From Ursus arctos (Eukaryota; Chordata; Mammalia; Carnivora; Ursidae): 64,000 nt of DNA. Below the pieces are notes generated by a model. That model was given only the letters and a program-made list of their open reading frames with translations. It ran no database searches and was not told where the DNA came from. Each line of letters starts with the position of its first letter. Within the stretch, counting starts at the first letter, position 1. The stretch is taken from the NCBI RefSeq assembly GCF_023065955.2, contig NW_026622786.1, forward strand, positions 48,717,438-48,781,437. The letters are read 5' to 3'. Of the stretch, positions 1 through 11,850 are shown one piece after another. Made by a program: the position numbers and the translations under genes.

Positions 1-104
1 ATTTAACATTTATGTTTTTGACTACCATAAATGACCACAAGTGTCTACTGGAAGAAGCAATTTCTAATTTTGCTAAGACATAAATGTGCATGAAAATCTG
101 TGAT

Positions 105-185
105 ATGTATATGTGCATGTGTGAATGTGTGCATACATGTGTTTACGTGTGTCTATATGTGAGTATATGTGTATGTACAGGATTC
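105..185. repeat. Degenerate TG/TA alternating tract
   Basis: Interrupted run of alternating purine-pyrimidine steps (tgtgcatgtgtg, tatatgtgagtat), an old dinucleotide repeat. Confidence 0.6.
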
Positions 186-1744
186 ACAAATATGAACAAA
201 TGAGCTTAGCTGATCTAGTAGTTTTGCTTGGTTAGCTAATTAATGGGTGAACTGAATGCTTGAAAAATTATACTTCCTGCACCTAGCTAGAGAAATTATG
301 AGAGTAGAATTAGCATTTGGCACTTTGCAAAGGTTTTGGGATATATGCCTTAAGAACTCAAGGATCTATTTTGCTTAGTAACTGGCATATAGTTCACAAA
401 TGGCATTACCATAGATTGAAAAAATGTTTTAAAAATAATCTTCACAGAAGTATTTCTAGTGAAAATTATTGTTATATTATTCATTTTCTGTATGTGTTTT
501 TTTTAAAAAAATAGGTATTACAAATATATGCCAGGTTTCAATATAAATGATTATGATTTCAAGGGGTTTAATCTGAAGGTTGTAATGTAATGTTCAGATG
601 ATTTTTTAAACCAGCATTTCATTGTCATGGTGAGGAAGTGTCTGTATGAGTACTAACAGTATTATTTTGGTAATTTTAACCATTGTCCATGAGGATTTAT
701 GTGGATTTACAGGCTGGAGGTTTTTTTCATAATTAGAAAGATAAGTGCATCTTTCTTGAGTGATAGGTAGCCAATAATAAATGCAGCAGAATCAACAGAA
801 GCTATAGGCATAAGTTGCCTGAAGGTGCTGCATAAATCTTGTTTGCTTTCAGTGGGAAAAAAAAAAATAGAATTAAGTAAGTAACCCTTGAGACTAGGGT
901 GAGTGAATAAATGCATAGCCAATGTTGGTACTATTTGATCCTGAGTCATCTGCATAGATGCAGTATGAAAGGACATTAGAAATTTAAAAATAATTTAGGT
1001 GCACACATTTCTACCCAAATTTCTCTAATGCAAAAGATAGTGGGATGAGTATCAACTGATAAAACAGATAGCGAGGCCATCTTCTTCCAGGCAAAATCCT
1101 ATGAAAAGATTATTTAATACATATATTTCCATAATTTCAACTTCCCTTACCCTGAAATTGTAATTTATTAGTGTCTGTTCCAATAAGCCAATAAGCAGTA
1201 GGTGCTATGGTATGATATTATGGTGGTAGAAGTTAAAAAGAAAGGAACAAGAAAAAAGTGTCAATTTCACCACCGTGGAGGAGATCACACTGTACTGTCA
1301 GCCACACACCTGCAGAGGAGGAGCTAGCAGAGGCCAGCGATTTCGTCCCCAGCCCCACGTGTCTCTGGGGCTGCAGGAGCAGGAGCGATTAACTTGTGAT
1401 TTCCTTGGGTTCACAGCCTTTGGCCTTTCACTGCCACCAAGCATATTTCTTGAAAACACTGAGTGCCCAGGAAATGCAAGTGAATCTTAAAGAGTGTGAG
1501 GTATCTATGAGCATGTATTAGGTTCTGCTAACTGAGAGAGCCCTGTATCTGTAGCACACAGGGAATGATTTGGGTCATGATACGTTATGGATTAGTTAAT
1601 ACACTCTACTGTGTAGTCTTTTCTCCATCCCATAAAATCTGTTTTTCTGGATTATTGTGAAGATGATGTGAGATAATAATGTATATGAAAGAGCTTTACC
1701 AACAATTATAAATAACGTTCTCTGAAAATGTCAGGTTTTATAAA

Positions 1745-2020
1745 TATTTGAGAAGGCTTCGTTGTATGGTAAAAACAGCAGGGATGCTGGTGCCAAGCAG
1801 AGTCAGATTCAGATTCTACCTACTACTACTTTTAGGTGCAGGGGTAACAACAGGAAAATGGTAGAATGTAGGTAAGTTCCTTCGTGTGACACATGAGCCT
1901 CAGCTTCCTGGTCTGTACAATGGAGATAAACACTTCCTTTGAGGGTTTGTGAGGGTTGTGTGAAAAAACATACTTAAAGTCCCCAGTGGTACCAGGTACA
2001 CAGTAGGTTCTTAATAAATC
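1745..2020 (+). repeat. MIR SINE
   Basis: Follows the MIR consensus in order: a sagattcagattctacc block, gtaagttcctt, cctcagcttcctggtctgta, caatggagataa, and an end near ggtacacagtaggttcttaa. Diverged, mammal-wide element. Confidence 0.7.
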
Positions 2021-2239
2021 CTAGTCTTAATCTCCTGTTGAAATATTTATTCTACCATTAATCTGGATAATAAAAATGGCAATTTGAATTGACATTTTAC
2101 AATATTATATTTCTCTCTAATAACATAAAATTTCAAGACAATAACTAAGCTCAATACAACAGAACACATCCGAGGAAGCACATGGAACCATTAATAATGT
2201 CATAGAAAGTTGCCTTAAATGCTTTTTGGAGAGGCAGTA

Positions 2240-2292
2240 AATAAATGATAAATGAATAAATGAATGAATGAATAGATGGATCGATAGAAAAT
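2240..2292 (+). repeat. (TGAA)n/(GATA)n simple repeat
   Basis: Tetranucleotide units aatgaatgaatgaatag followed by gatggatcgatag. Confidence 0.8.
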
Positions 2293-3084
2293 ACTAATAA
2301 TTTTATAATTTAATAATGACATATATATTAAGTTTCTGGTTACAAGTACTATTACATTTTTTAGGAAATTAGAATAAACATCAATAAATAAAAACACTAA
2401 AGGAAATTAAATATTAAAATAATTTTGCTGTATATCTTAACATTCTGTTAATATCTTAACAGGTCTCATGAAATTACCATAGAATACGCAATTTACTGTT
2501 TTTAGAATAGGAAGCCTCTATGTAGCTTGTAATCCATGAAAAATGTATAATACTTGACCTGGCATGTAATACATACGAACAAATTAGAAATATTCAAAGG
2601 ACAGAAAAATCTGGGAGTCTTTTCTTTTCATCTACATAAATATTCGCTTTGTAAACAGAAGTACAGATTCTTCAATCTTCATTTACAAACAGCTATGTCC
2701 TTTAATTAGTTTATTATAAATTTGTTTAAAACATGAGAAAAAAAATAACTAGATATGTTTGGTAACCTAAACAGAAACTCAAATCAAAAAACAAATGACA
2801 CCCTGAGTTAGGACCTCAGCTAGCACAAAATGTCGGTTACCAAAATGGAGGTGGGGGGAGGTCAGAATCATAGAAAGGTGCCCTCTCTGGGTACACAACC
2901 TGCAAAAATATCGCCTCTGTGTGACAGAGAAAATACGAAAAAGCACTCCTTTCTCTTAATTGCAAGAGGTAAGGTTTGCCAAGCAGAGTATGGGAAAGGG
3001 TGTGGATTTCAGCCCCTGAATGTTCCTGGAGGAGTAGATGCAACTCCGTTCCCAGGGCTTAACCAGTAATACATGAAAATGTCA

Positions 3085-3190
3085 ATTAATTAATTAGTTA
3101 ATTAATTAGTTATTTTTATTATTTTACTATTTTTTATAATGTTCAGTTAGCCAGCATACAGTACATCGTAAGTTTTTGATGTAGTGCTAA
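3085..3190 (-). mobile_element. Old L1 3' tail fragment, antisense
   Basis: T-rich start (attaattaattagttaat and similar) followed by the carnivore L1 3' UTR in reverse (gttagccagcatacagtaca, then agtttttgatgtagtg). Related in sequence to the copies at 59.1 and 60.2 kb but more diverged. Confidence 0.65.
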
Positions 3191-3940
3191 TTTAGATTCC
3201 TTAGGACATCCGGAGTTTTCTGCCACAGCATCTACCTAGAGATGGCTAGTATTGTCATTTAGGAATTTTATAAATAAAAAGAGCTCCTGTATATCCATGG
3301 GAGAACGAACAGATTTATCTGTTTTATCTACTGAAAATACTTCTTTATAAATTGATCTTACTCTGTATTTTCAATGCAGTTCTCATGGCTAACAAGCATT
3401 TAGAGACTGCAAAGAAATCTTAAATTGCTGATACTAATTTTTATTATCTTAAGTAGCAAGACAAAATATGTTGGAATAGGTTTTTATGCATTTGTAAGTC
3501 AAAGGAAAATAATTTTTTCTCTTTCCTCTCCCAGTGAGAAGGGTTCAGGGAAATTGAACCTCAACCATAATACCTGTTAGCAATGGTCAGTGGAGCCAAG
3601 AAAGGAAAATTGTAAGAGAGGGTGACTCTAAAACTTGGCCAGAAAGAACGAAGAAATTTTCAAATTAAAGAAACTCTTAAGATGAGCTATGCCTAAAAAC
3701 AAAGATGAAGGGGCAGAGACTGCGAGTGGAATCCATGCGAGTAAGCAGTGCCTGGAGTATTCTTGAAACATCAGGCACCCAGTGCCTGTACCTGAGAAGG
3801 TTCCTGCACTGGCAGCAGGATAGGAAAGTTGCCCCAGATGCCTAAAGCTGAAAGTTTATAGGCCTTAAACTGATAATCTGGGGTCATAAAATCTTTTAGG
3901 AATAATTGTCCTGTCTCTATTCCTTATCTCTCCCTTGCCT

Positions 3941-3963
3941 TCTCTTTCTCTCTCTCTCTCTCT
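3941..3963 (+). repeat. (CT)n microsatellite
   Basis: Short pure CT run after a pyrimidine-rich lead. Confidence 0.8.
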
Positions 3964-5709
3964 GGTGTGGATAATAACATTATTGATTATAATTCATTTT
4001 AAGATGGAGTCTTTCAGTACTTGCCTTATTTTTGGTTTGCAATTTAATGTAGCTTCCAAAGAGAATTCCTTTAGGTTATCTCCGTGTCTAACTGAGGAAG
4101 GTTGAAAAGTCTCTAAATATTAGAACTCTGTAATATTTCTGATATAGATTATCTTAGAGCTATAGCAACAGTTAATGAATCTGTTCCCTAGGGTACCCCA
4201 AACAAGATCAGAAAGTTGATATAGTAACATAGAGGTACCAAGTTGATATTTGGGGAACAATTAGACATTGAGAAACAGCATTTCAAGTATACTACCATTT
4301 TTCAGACACTGAATATATCCATATTGTTATATATATGGATGAGTTTAATAGGGCTAAACATTAAGCAAAATAACGGGCTTCCCATATAATTTCAAGTGGT
4401 GCAAACAACAGCTCCCTTCCTATCAAGATCTCGCTAATCTGTTCACTAAATTTTGAAATTCCATCGTATTAGTTTATAGGTTTGATTTTTATCAGTTGCC
4501 AAGCCTTCCAGGAGAGGGGCCTATTTAAGTGATGCTGTCTTATCTATTCCTCAGTGCAAATTCAACATTCAAAAGTTCTTAGTTAGTTGTCCCCCCCCAA
4601 AATGACTGTGGGTGATGAAAAAGCTGTGAATATAAATGTCTTTTTGGTTTTATTCCTCTATTGACAGTATGAAGCAAACTATCTAGAGTTAGGAATTGTT
4701 ATTAAGACTAATTTAATAATAAAACATGGATTTGAGGTCTTTGACCCTCATTTTGCTGGGATGGGAGTTTGTTCCATATGTTCATTAATTTTATTATGAG
4801 AGAAGTATTTGGAGGCTACTGTCATTCTGTTATCCCTACTTTGCACTGCTTTTTTCATAAAACTTACTAGGCTAATGACTATATTAATAGTATAGTTATA
4901 ATGACACATTGCGTGAAAAAGACTCATTAGACTCCATCAAAATGTAACTAAGACAGAGGCATTAATCAATTTAAACAGGTAAAATGTGCATTCTCAGTTG
5001 CCTGAATAAAACAGCAGAAATGTTCCTTTGACAATGGAAATGTTTCCTCTTCCAGTATATTTCATTTCAAATGAGCCTACAATTATCTTGAAAGCCCCGT
5101 TAACAAGCTCCTCTTCCATTAGTCTAGGATGAGTAACAATTTGCTAGCTAAGCCACAAACCTGTTCCTCATGTTTTATTTCTGTGTGATATTTTCCACAA
5201 AGACAATGGGCTGAAGAAGCATTTAGGAGTGCCAACCACTTCATTTCCATTGTAATTTAGGTCTCTATGTCTTTTCCAAAGGGATCGACTGAAATCCAAC
5301 AATAATTTCTAGCTCTGTTCTCAGAATGCATCAGCAAGGAAGAGAGGGCTAGCTCCAAAAACGCTTAAAAAATACATGTTTATATATCTACACACACACA
5401 AAAGAAGGGAAAACAAAGAATAAAAGAAAAAAAATGAGTAATAAGAAAATGAGCCTGAAAGCAACTCAAAAAGCCATGTAACTGCTCAATCCAAAAAGCA
5501 AAGCCGTTAAGCAGGAACCTGAGAATCATTCTAGCTCCGAATATTCGTTTAGCAGCTAAGAGTTCGGGCTCTACGTTATTTGCCCTAGTGCTTTGTGGAC
5601 TCAGAAGAGTCTCTGAGCAGGGTTGTGCGTACAGCCTAGACACAGTAAGTGAGCAAACAACATTAACTGGCTTTGGTACGCTGACACGTGTAAGGCAGTC
5701 CGTACTTAC

Positions 5710-5850
5710 TTTCTGAGGAGGTAGTTCTTGTAGATCAAATTTAGACTTAGTCTGCACGTTTAAAGTCATGCTTCTGCCTGCATGCATTGCTGAAATACCT
5801 CCATAGGGCAGCATGCCAAGGTTAACTGTGTTGTGTTTGTAAGCAGCATT
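5710..5850 (-). CDS. LRRC7: LRRC7 exon m: 47-codon symmetric cassette before the PDZ-coding exons
   Basis: This 141-nt exon has phase 0 at both ends (acceptor CCTCTACTCAG|AAT, donor AAA|GTAAGT). It encodes [40 protein letters not shown] and QELPPQK. It follows RRLDR of the large exon, and in densin it precedes a TPSQQSN segment (from memory) whose exon is not in the window. Since its length is a multiple of three, skipping it would join RRLDR directly to TPSQQSN. Densin C-terminal splice variants are described in the literature, so this is a good candidate alternative exon. It is the most 3' coding exon visible here. Confidence 0.94.
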
Positions 5851-8800
5851 CTGAGTAGAGGAAATAATCATGTGACAGGGTGTGAACACATGCTCAACAA
5901 ACTGATTATTACATGAACATGTTTAAATTTATAACATTTAACTTTAAGCGGGCAAACAATAACTTCCTTTTAAACATGCACTTGATCAGACAGAAGCATA
6001 CAGTCCACAGTGTTAGTTATGCACATAATGAGTACCATCCAAAACTACAGAAAAGACAAAAAGCAAGGATACGTTCTGTTTTACATTTGCCGCTAACTGA
6101 AGGGCATAAAACCTATCTCTTATAGATCATGACTGTAGTGACTTGGGACAAATGTTATTCGTCTGTGGTAGTCTATTAGTTAAAAAAAAAATTTTCAAAC
6201 AGTGAGATCTTAATCAAAATCTGCCAGCTCCAAATCTCATGGTTTCTTTCATCATTGTGAGATAAACACATTCAAAAGACAAATACCAGCTTCTAATTCT
6301 GCCCTAAAACGAAGGCACTACAACATTAAAGCCAAAATCGGTGTCCTTTATTGCTCACTCTACAGACATAATTACAGCAACTCAGAAAAGGAGCTGGTCA
6401 AAAAAAAAAAATCATTCAACCTGTTGGCTAACTGAATTGACTGATGAATTTAATTAAACCAGTCAAAGAAATTGTATGTGGATCCAAAGCTTCTGACTTT
6501 TTTTTTTGTTTCTTAAAAATTACATTTTAAACTGGAGAAATTTCATAATGAAACTAAAGGAATTATGATTTGAGCTATGAAGGCTACTTATCTAATATAC
6601 CTAAATACTTATAGAGCACTCTGGTGGCGTCTGCATTGTGGCTATCCTTCGACAGGTGCAACTCAGCTTATTCTAAGGGTCTGAGAGCTAGTTAATTTTT
6701 CTTCTACAGAGCTTCATTTATTTCAAAACATTTTGTATGTCCCATCATCAAATAGTTTCCATTAGTACAATCTCCACTTTTCACCTCTCATAAAAAGATA
6801 ATAATTGACAGTATTTGGCCCTTTAAAGCAATTCTCTTATTTCAGAAAAAAAAATCTACACAAGTTAACTGCGTAAATTTTTTAAAAAACTGAGTCTTAC
6901 TGAACAATAACAGGAGGCAGCTATCCTATTCTGAGGGCATTGTTTGCGAAGTAATGATTTTTGGCATCAGTTTCACTGAGCTCAACTGAAAAACAATTAT
7001 CCTCCTGATGGTGTGCTTGTCTACCAATCATATTTGTTATGGATCCTTGATTATTTCATCCAGTGATTCTTCATTGTCACCATGCCAAAGAAGGAAAGGA
7101 CACCGAACATTTCAATCTAGCACTTGAATGATTCCTTAAGGTTTAAAATTATTCCGGTCTAGCGCCCTCTTTGCTCCTGTAGAAGGGTAGCAGTCTCGGA
7201 CATATGGGTTCATGTTTTAAATTCTCTCAGTCACAGGGCTCTGTGGTGGAATCATGAGCCTTGAGGTTAAACTACAGGAGAAAACAGCATCTTTTATCTA
7301 CGACAGTACTTGGAGCTGCCTCTCCAAGGTCAGCACCAGGCAAGATCTTTAACCAATATTATCTCGGGCTGTTAAGCTTATCCAATGGCCAGGCCTCTGG
7401 GCAGTTCTCTCTTATGAAGAATGGACAAAGATCTTGTAGTTTCTAGTGTAACTATTTGATTTCTGGGTTTAAATCCTCAAATAAATTTCACAGGGAAGGA
7501 AACACAGTGTTTCTCTGGTGCAGTCTGACTTTGAACACTATGTTAAGAAGCACAGCTATGTCAAAACTAGTCTTACATAAAAAGTCTGTGCTTCGGTACT
7601 CTGAATTTATCTTTTTGAGTGCCTGGGAAGTTCTAAGTAAGATACAGCCTGAATAGCTCAGTCATGCAACTGTGAGGCGGGAAGAAATGTTCCTTGGAGA
7701 AAACAAGAGGACAAATTTCAGGATCTAGTGGCTTGAAGCAATACTCTCAGGTAACCTAATTTCTTAGAATTCAATAAGGAGCTATGGAATATACATTGAA
7801 ATTGCTCTGGAAAATGAAAGACAGACTGAGGGAATTATAAACGAAGAGGGGAAGCATGGAAACTAATTAAAAAGGAAGATGTTGTCACAGCAATAGGAAA
7901 CACACATGAGTTTACTTTTAGTTTTCTGGATCTGGGCCAGGCAGGGCTCGCAGACTTCTGCCGATCCAAATCCCCCTCCCCCGGTCCTATTTTCCTCTCT
8001 CCAAATTCCTGCTCCAGCTAGAAGAGTAGCTCCGATCAAAGGAGAGGAACCATTTATCTGAGAACCAGTAAATAAATGATGGTACCAAAGGCTTAGCATT
8101 TTGTCTTCTTTTCCATGCTTTGTTTTCACTCACTCCTCTGTTGCCTCAAATTACTAGTCATTGTACGTATGCTCCGAAAAGCTTCTCACAACCTTTCTTG
8201 ACTAGTTCATCTTACCCTGTTACGTATGGTCGTGTCTACACGAGGCCAGAGTTCCCAAACTGTACTGTATTATTTGGCCCCCAATATTTTCGCCCTCCAA
8301 GTTATCTGTCTACATGGAGGGTATAAGTTGAGGTAAGGCATGGTGACAACTGACCAGGTGTCTCCCACTGACAGCCAGTCATGAGGCTTTGATGAGGCTC
8401 CCTTCAATGGGACTGAGCACACCTATTTGAAACAGACATTCTGATGAAATACTTTGCAAGGCAGAACCAATTTCCACATTGAAAAACTAACACCCACACC
8501 CACATTTATTAGTTCCCTTGTCCCTAAAAATAATTGTTTTCTTGTCATGTAGACACGACCTACAAACAATATAATTATTTAAAAAGAGTATACCTGAAAA
8601 CACAAAATTCAATATTAAGGAAATATATAATAAATGCAGTGGCCTGTGCTTTTAACAGGACACCAAATAGAACAATAGAACTATTGAGTGAAACTTTCTA
8701 ACGGTATATTATTACCCAGATCCCTAATTTACACTAGGTATTTAAACCCTAGAAAATGAGAGCAAAAGGCCCTGTTTTCACAAAAAGGACTTTAAGATTC

Positions 8801-9777
8801 TAAGGTCAATGCAGAGTACACAAAGCCCTCTATATCAAAGCCACAAAGTACATTCAGTGATAATGGTCAATTGATCATAGTTCTAGAAAATGAAATCTCA
8901 GATTTCTCTTAAGGAGATACGAATAGGCAACAAAAGTAATTCTAGGCTTTAAAGCAATATATATACATATATTGTTTTTCTTTTTTTTTTTACCCTCCTC
9001 AATCACTGTGCATTCCATGCTGTATTGTCACTCAGTTTGTAACTGCATTGATATTAATTTTCTTTTTTTGGTTGTAATATACACACTAATTTGTATCTTT
9101 GTAGTCTTCATGAAGACCTCATCTATTTTTGTTGCCTATAGTATAATTAGAATTTAAACATTTCTTTTTGTATAAAAATCAACATTCTAAATGGCAGGAT
9201 TTTTTATTAAGTAAAGTAATATGTAGGAGGGCATTCAATCTCTGCTTATTTTATTTTTCTGTTTCTTGCTGGGAAGATTATTGCTCATTAGAAGTAATAA
9301 CTTTAGTAGTCCCATAGCAGTAACTGTATGCAAATTTTATAAACAAATTAGGCCTGACTTTATTATAAGTGAGTCTGTGCAGAAAGGGGCAAAATACTCA
9401 CTTTTTATAGATTCAATAAAAATCATACTCTTTAGGTTGCTAGAGAACAGTTCTGTGTCCTAGGAGAGGCATTCCGCCTTAATGGCTAGAAAGCAATTGA
9501 AGCACCATCCCATATAATCGAGTCAAATTCTTTCTTACTAACAATATTTAGGCTAGATTTGATAAATCATTCACCTACAGGTTATGGACTCTCGAAGAGC
9601 ATTAAACAATATCCATGAGAAACTATTATGATCAATTTCCCCACAGTAGAGAGATAAATAAAATGCTGATCATCTATTCATTCATGTAGTTCATGCTTCA
9701 CTACATGTGCTTAGAAATGCCAATAAAGTAAAACTAAAGGCAGGAGGGATATTCTTACAGAGAAATGCCAGACATAC
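5851..9777. other. LRRC7 intron l-m (3.9 kb)
   Basis: This is the intron between the large central exon and exon m. No coding exon or clear young repeat was seen. Short poly-A/T runs occur (6182, 6400, 8980), and 7200-8420 is less AT-rich than the rest without a repeat family I can name. Confidence 0.75.
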
Positions 9778-11458
9778 CCTGTCTAACCTTCTAGCTTCTA
9801 TATGTCTAAGCAGCTGTTGTCTCCAGTCTGCAGGCATTTTACCACAGCTCTCCTCTCCCTTCACAGGAGTGGGCCTCGTCTTTATATCACTGTTATCTGA
9901 TGGCTTGTCACCATAGTTACCCAAGTTATAGTCAGATGGTATTTTTTCCAAAAGAGCTGCCATAGTAGGCCTAGCTGAAACTGGCCTGGTTTGGGAGGCA
10001 CCGTAACTCTCTGTACTGTAGCTTCTTGCAGACAATGGCCTCCTTTGGGTAAGGTTTTTAACTGGAAAACTTCCCGCCTGAGCTTTCACTTCTTGATATG
10101 AAGGGTGTTCATCTTCATACCTGCCATTCCTTTTCAGGAACTGGGACTCAGTCACTGAAACGCTGCTTTGGCGATCCAGACCTCCCCTATACGGAGGTCT
10201 GCCGTACCTATCACTCGGAGGCAGCTCATGAGGTTCACTGACCCTTCTAAACATGGCCATTTCTGTGGAGCTCGCCAGGGAGTCGGCTCTTCGCAAGAAG
10301 CCTGCCCTGGCACCTTGGCTTGCAAACTGGGCATTCACCACAGCATCCTCATTAACAGATGGCTGAGAAAATGAAAACATTTGCTCCATTGGTGGGTATC
10401 CTCTGTAAGCTCTGGGACTAACCAAATCCTTGGCGATGTTTTTGCTGGGCTGTTGCACATACTCAGAATTGTGTTGAAAGGGGGGCGGTATCCTCTTTTC
10501 GGCTTTCACTTCCACTGCTCCTTGGGGATTGAAGCTTTGGTCAAACTGATAGACTTTTTTGGTCATGGAAGCTTTTTGTTGCTGTGGCCCTTTACTACTT
10601 CCGTAAGTGAGCATCTCATCATCCAGCATCGGGACTGACTGGCTTCGAGACATACTGGACATACCATGCTCTGGTCCCAACATTTTGTCTGGCCGTTCAT
10701 GGCTTCCTAAGTGATCACTCCCAGAAGCATAGTTTTCTAATGGTATATTATACACCTTGTATGTGCCAATGTCAATCTCATCGATACTCTGTGACTTTTT
10801 GAATTTGTTGGACTTGATATCTTTCATGAGTGGGGAAAGCCTCTCTGTGCTTTTGCTAATGGAAATAACACCTTTAGAAGATTCTGGGCGGCAGTGGATC
10901 TGAGAAAAGACATTGCTAAGACTCCTGTTGGGATTGGAGTCGTGATACTCCCATGGTACTCCCGGAGAGAAAGGACTAGGTATTTCAGCAGATTCTTTCA
11001 TATGTTCTTTCCTTTCAGGTAATGGGCTGGTGGTGGGGGTTGTCTCTAATTTGGAAGGGAAAGCGGTCCTGTCTTCAAAAGGACTAGGGGTTCTGGTCCA
11101 ATTCTGCCAAGGATTGGAAGGAGGCACTTCTGTTTCTGGTGTGTGTCTGTGTGTAGACTGCTCAAGTTCCAGGGGAACACCAACAATCCTATCCTGCCTA
11201 ATCAAAGGCCTGCGTCCGTGAGAAGACGTGCTTCTAGATTTCGAACTTAAGAGAGGATTGTTGTTGGCATTCTCGCCTGTGGTCTCCTCTGCAACAAACC
11301 CTGTGTTATCATAATGTGAACCATCAGTCCAGTTGTCAGTGAAGGCGTCACTCATTGGCAGCCGGTCAGGACGCTGTGGTAGATTCCCTGGGGGAACAGC
11401 CTCCCGCTGGCTGAGTAATGGCTTTGAATCAAGAGGCTGTGGGAAAGATTGTGCAATC
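9778..11458 (-). CDS. LRRC7: LRRC7 exon l: large central exon (560 codons)
   Basis: This 1,681-nt exon encodes about half of the window's coding sequence. The acceptor is CTTCACAG|G ATT (completing Arg) and the donor AGG|GTATGT (phase 0), between [20 protein letters not shown] and [14 protein letters not shown]. It is Ser/Pro/Arg-rich and without a recognisable fold. Proline motifs include [25 protein letters not shown] and [13 protein letters not shown]. Basic-Ser motifs include [21 protein letters not shown] and [11 protein letters not shown]. The family literature places CaMKII-binding and Shank-SH3-binding segments in densin's region between the LRRs and the PDZ domain; I cannot map them to single residues. 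The reading frame stays open 40 codons upstream of the acceptor and 28 codons beyond the donor, but the splice consensus and phase fix the boundaries. No frameshift or stop is seen. Confidence 0.97.
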
Positions 11459-11689
11459 CTGTGAAGACAGTGGGAAGAAGAAGTATGAAAATGAGGAAGA
11501 GCTGGGTCTTTGCCAGAAAGAGAAACTAGCAGCCAAGAATGCCACAATCCTTTGTTTAACGGATCATTCATCCACACCTCACTTACGATTAAGATGGCAT
11601 TGTTATTTCATGTCCCCCCAAATCTACCCCTTTACCTTGCTCTTTTATTTCCTCCTTGAAATCATCACCTTCTAACATATTATATTATT

Positions 11690-11850
11690 TACTTACCTAT
11701 TTTGTTTATTGTGCACTGATGTGTGTCCTCTGCTAGAATGTAAACTCATGAGGGCAAAGGTTTTTTTTTTCTCTTCAGGCCTAGCATAGTGCTTGGCATA
11801 TAGTAGGCATTAAAATACATATTTGTTGGATGATTAAATGAATGAAAGAA
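11690..11850 (+). repeat. L2 LINE 3' end
   Basis: Matches the L2 3' end order: gaatgtaaactcatgagggc, a cctagcatagtgcttggca block, tagtaggcattaa, tttgttggatgattaaatga. A poly-T run interrupts it at about 11760. Confidence 0.75.

Larger units (their letters stand above)
1..5709. other. LRRC7 intron downstream of exon m (left flank), partial
   Basis: No further densin coding exon was recognised here; the TPSQQ... and PDZ exons must lie to the left. The stretch is AT-rich with a MIR, an old L1 tail, simple repeats, and two GC-richer islands (about 1270-1480 and 2830-3065) that I cannot assign. Directly after the exon m donor the frame stays open for 109 codons to a stop at about 5380. Confidence 0.7.

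Noticed and set aside
3085..3116. ATTA-rich tandem array considered as a regulatory homeodomain cluster
   Set aside because: It is the T/A-rich tail region of an antisense L1 fragment.
5913..6125. 70-codon plus-strand ORF near exon m
   Set aside because: Intronic, on the opposite strand, with no similarity or splice support.
8228..8560. 13-bp inverted repeat ggtcgtgtctaca / tgtagacacgacc about 310 bp apart
   Set aside because: Rough expectation for a 13-bp pair at this spacing in 64 kb is about 0.3 by chance, and nothing else supports a terminal repeat (no target duplication, no element between).
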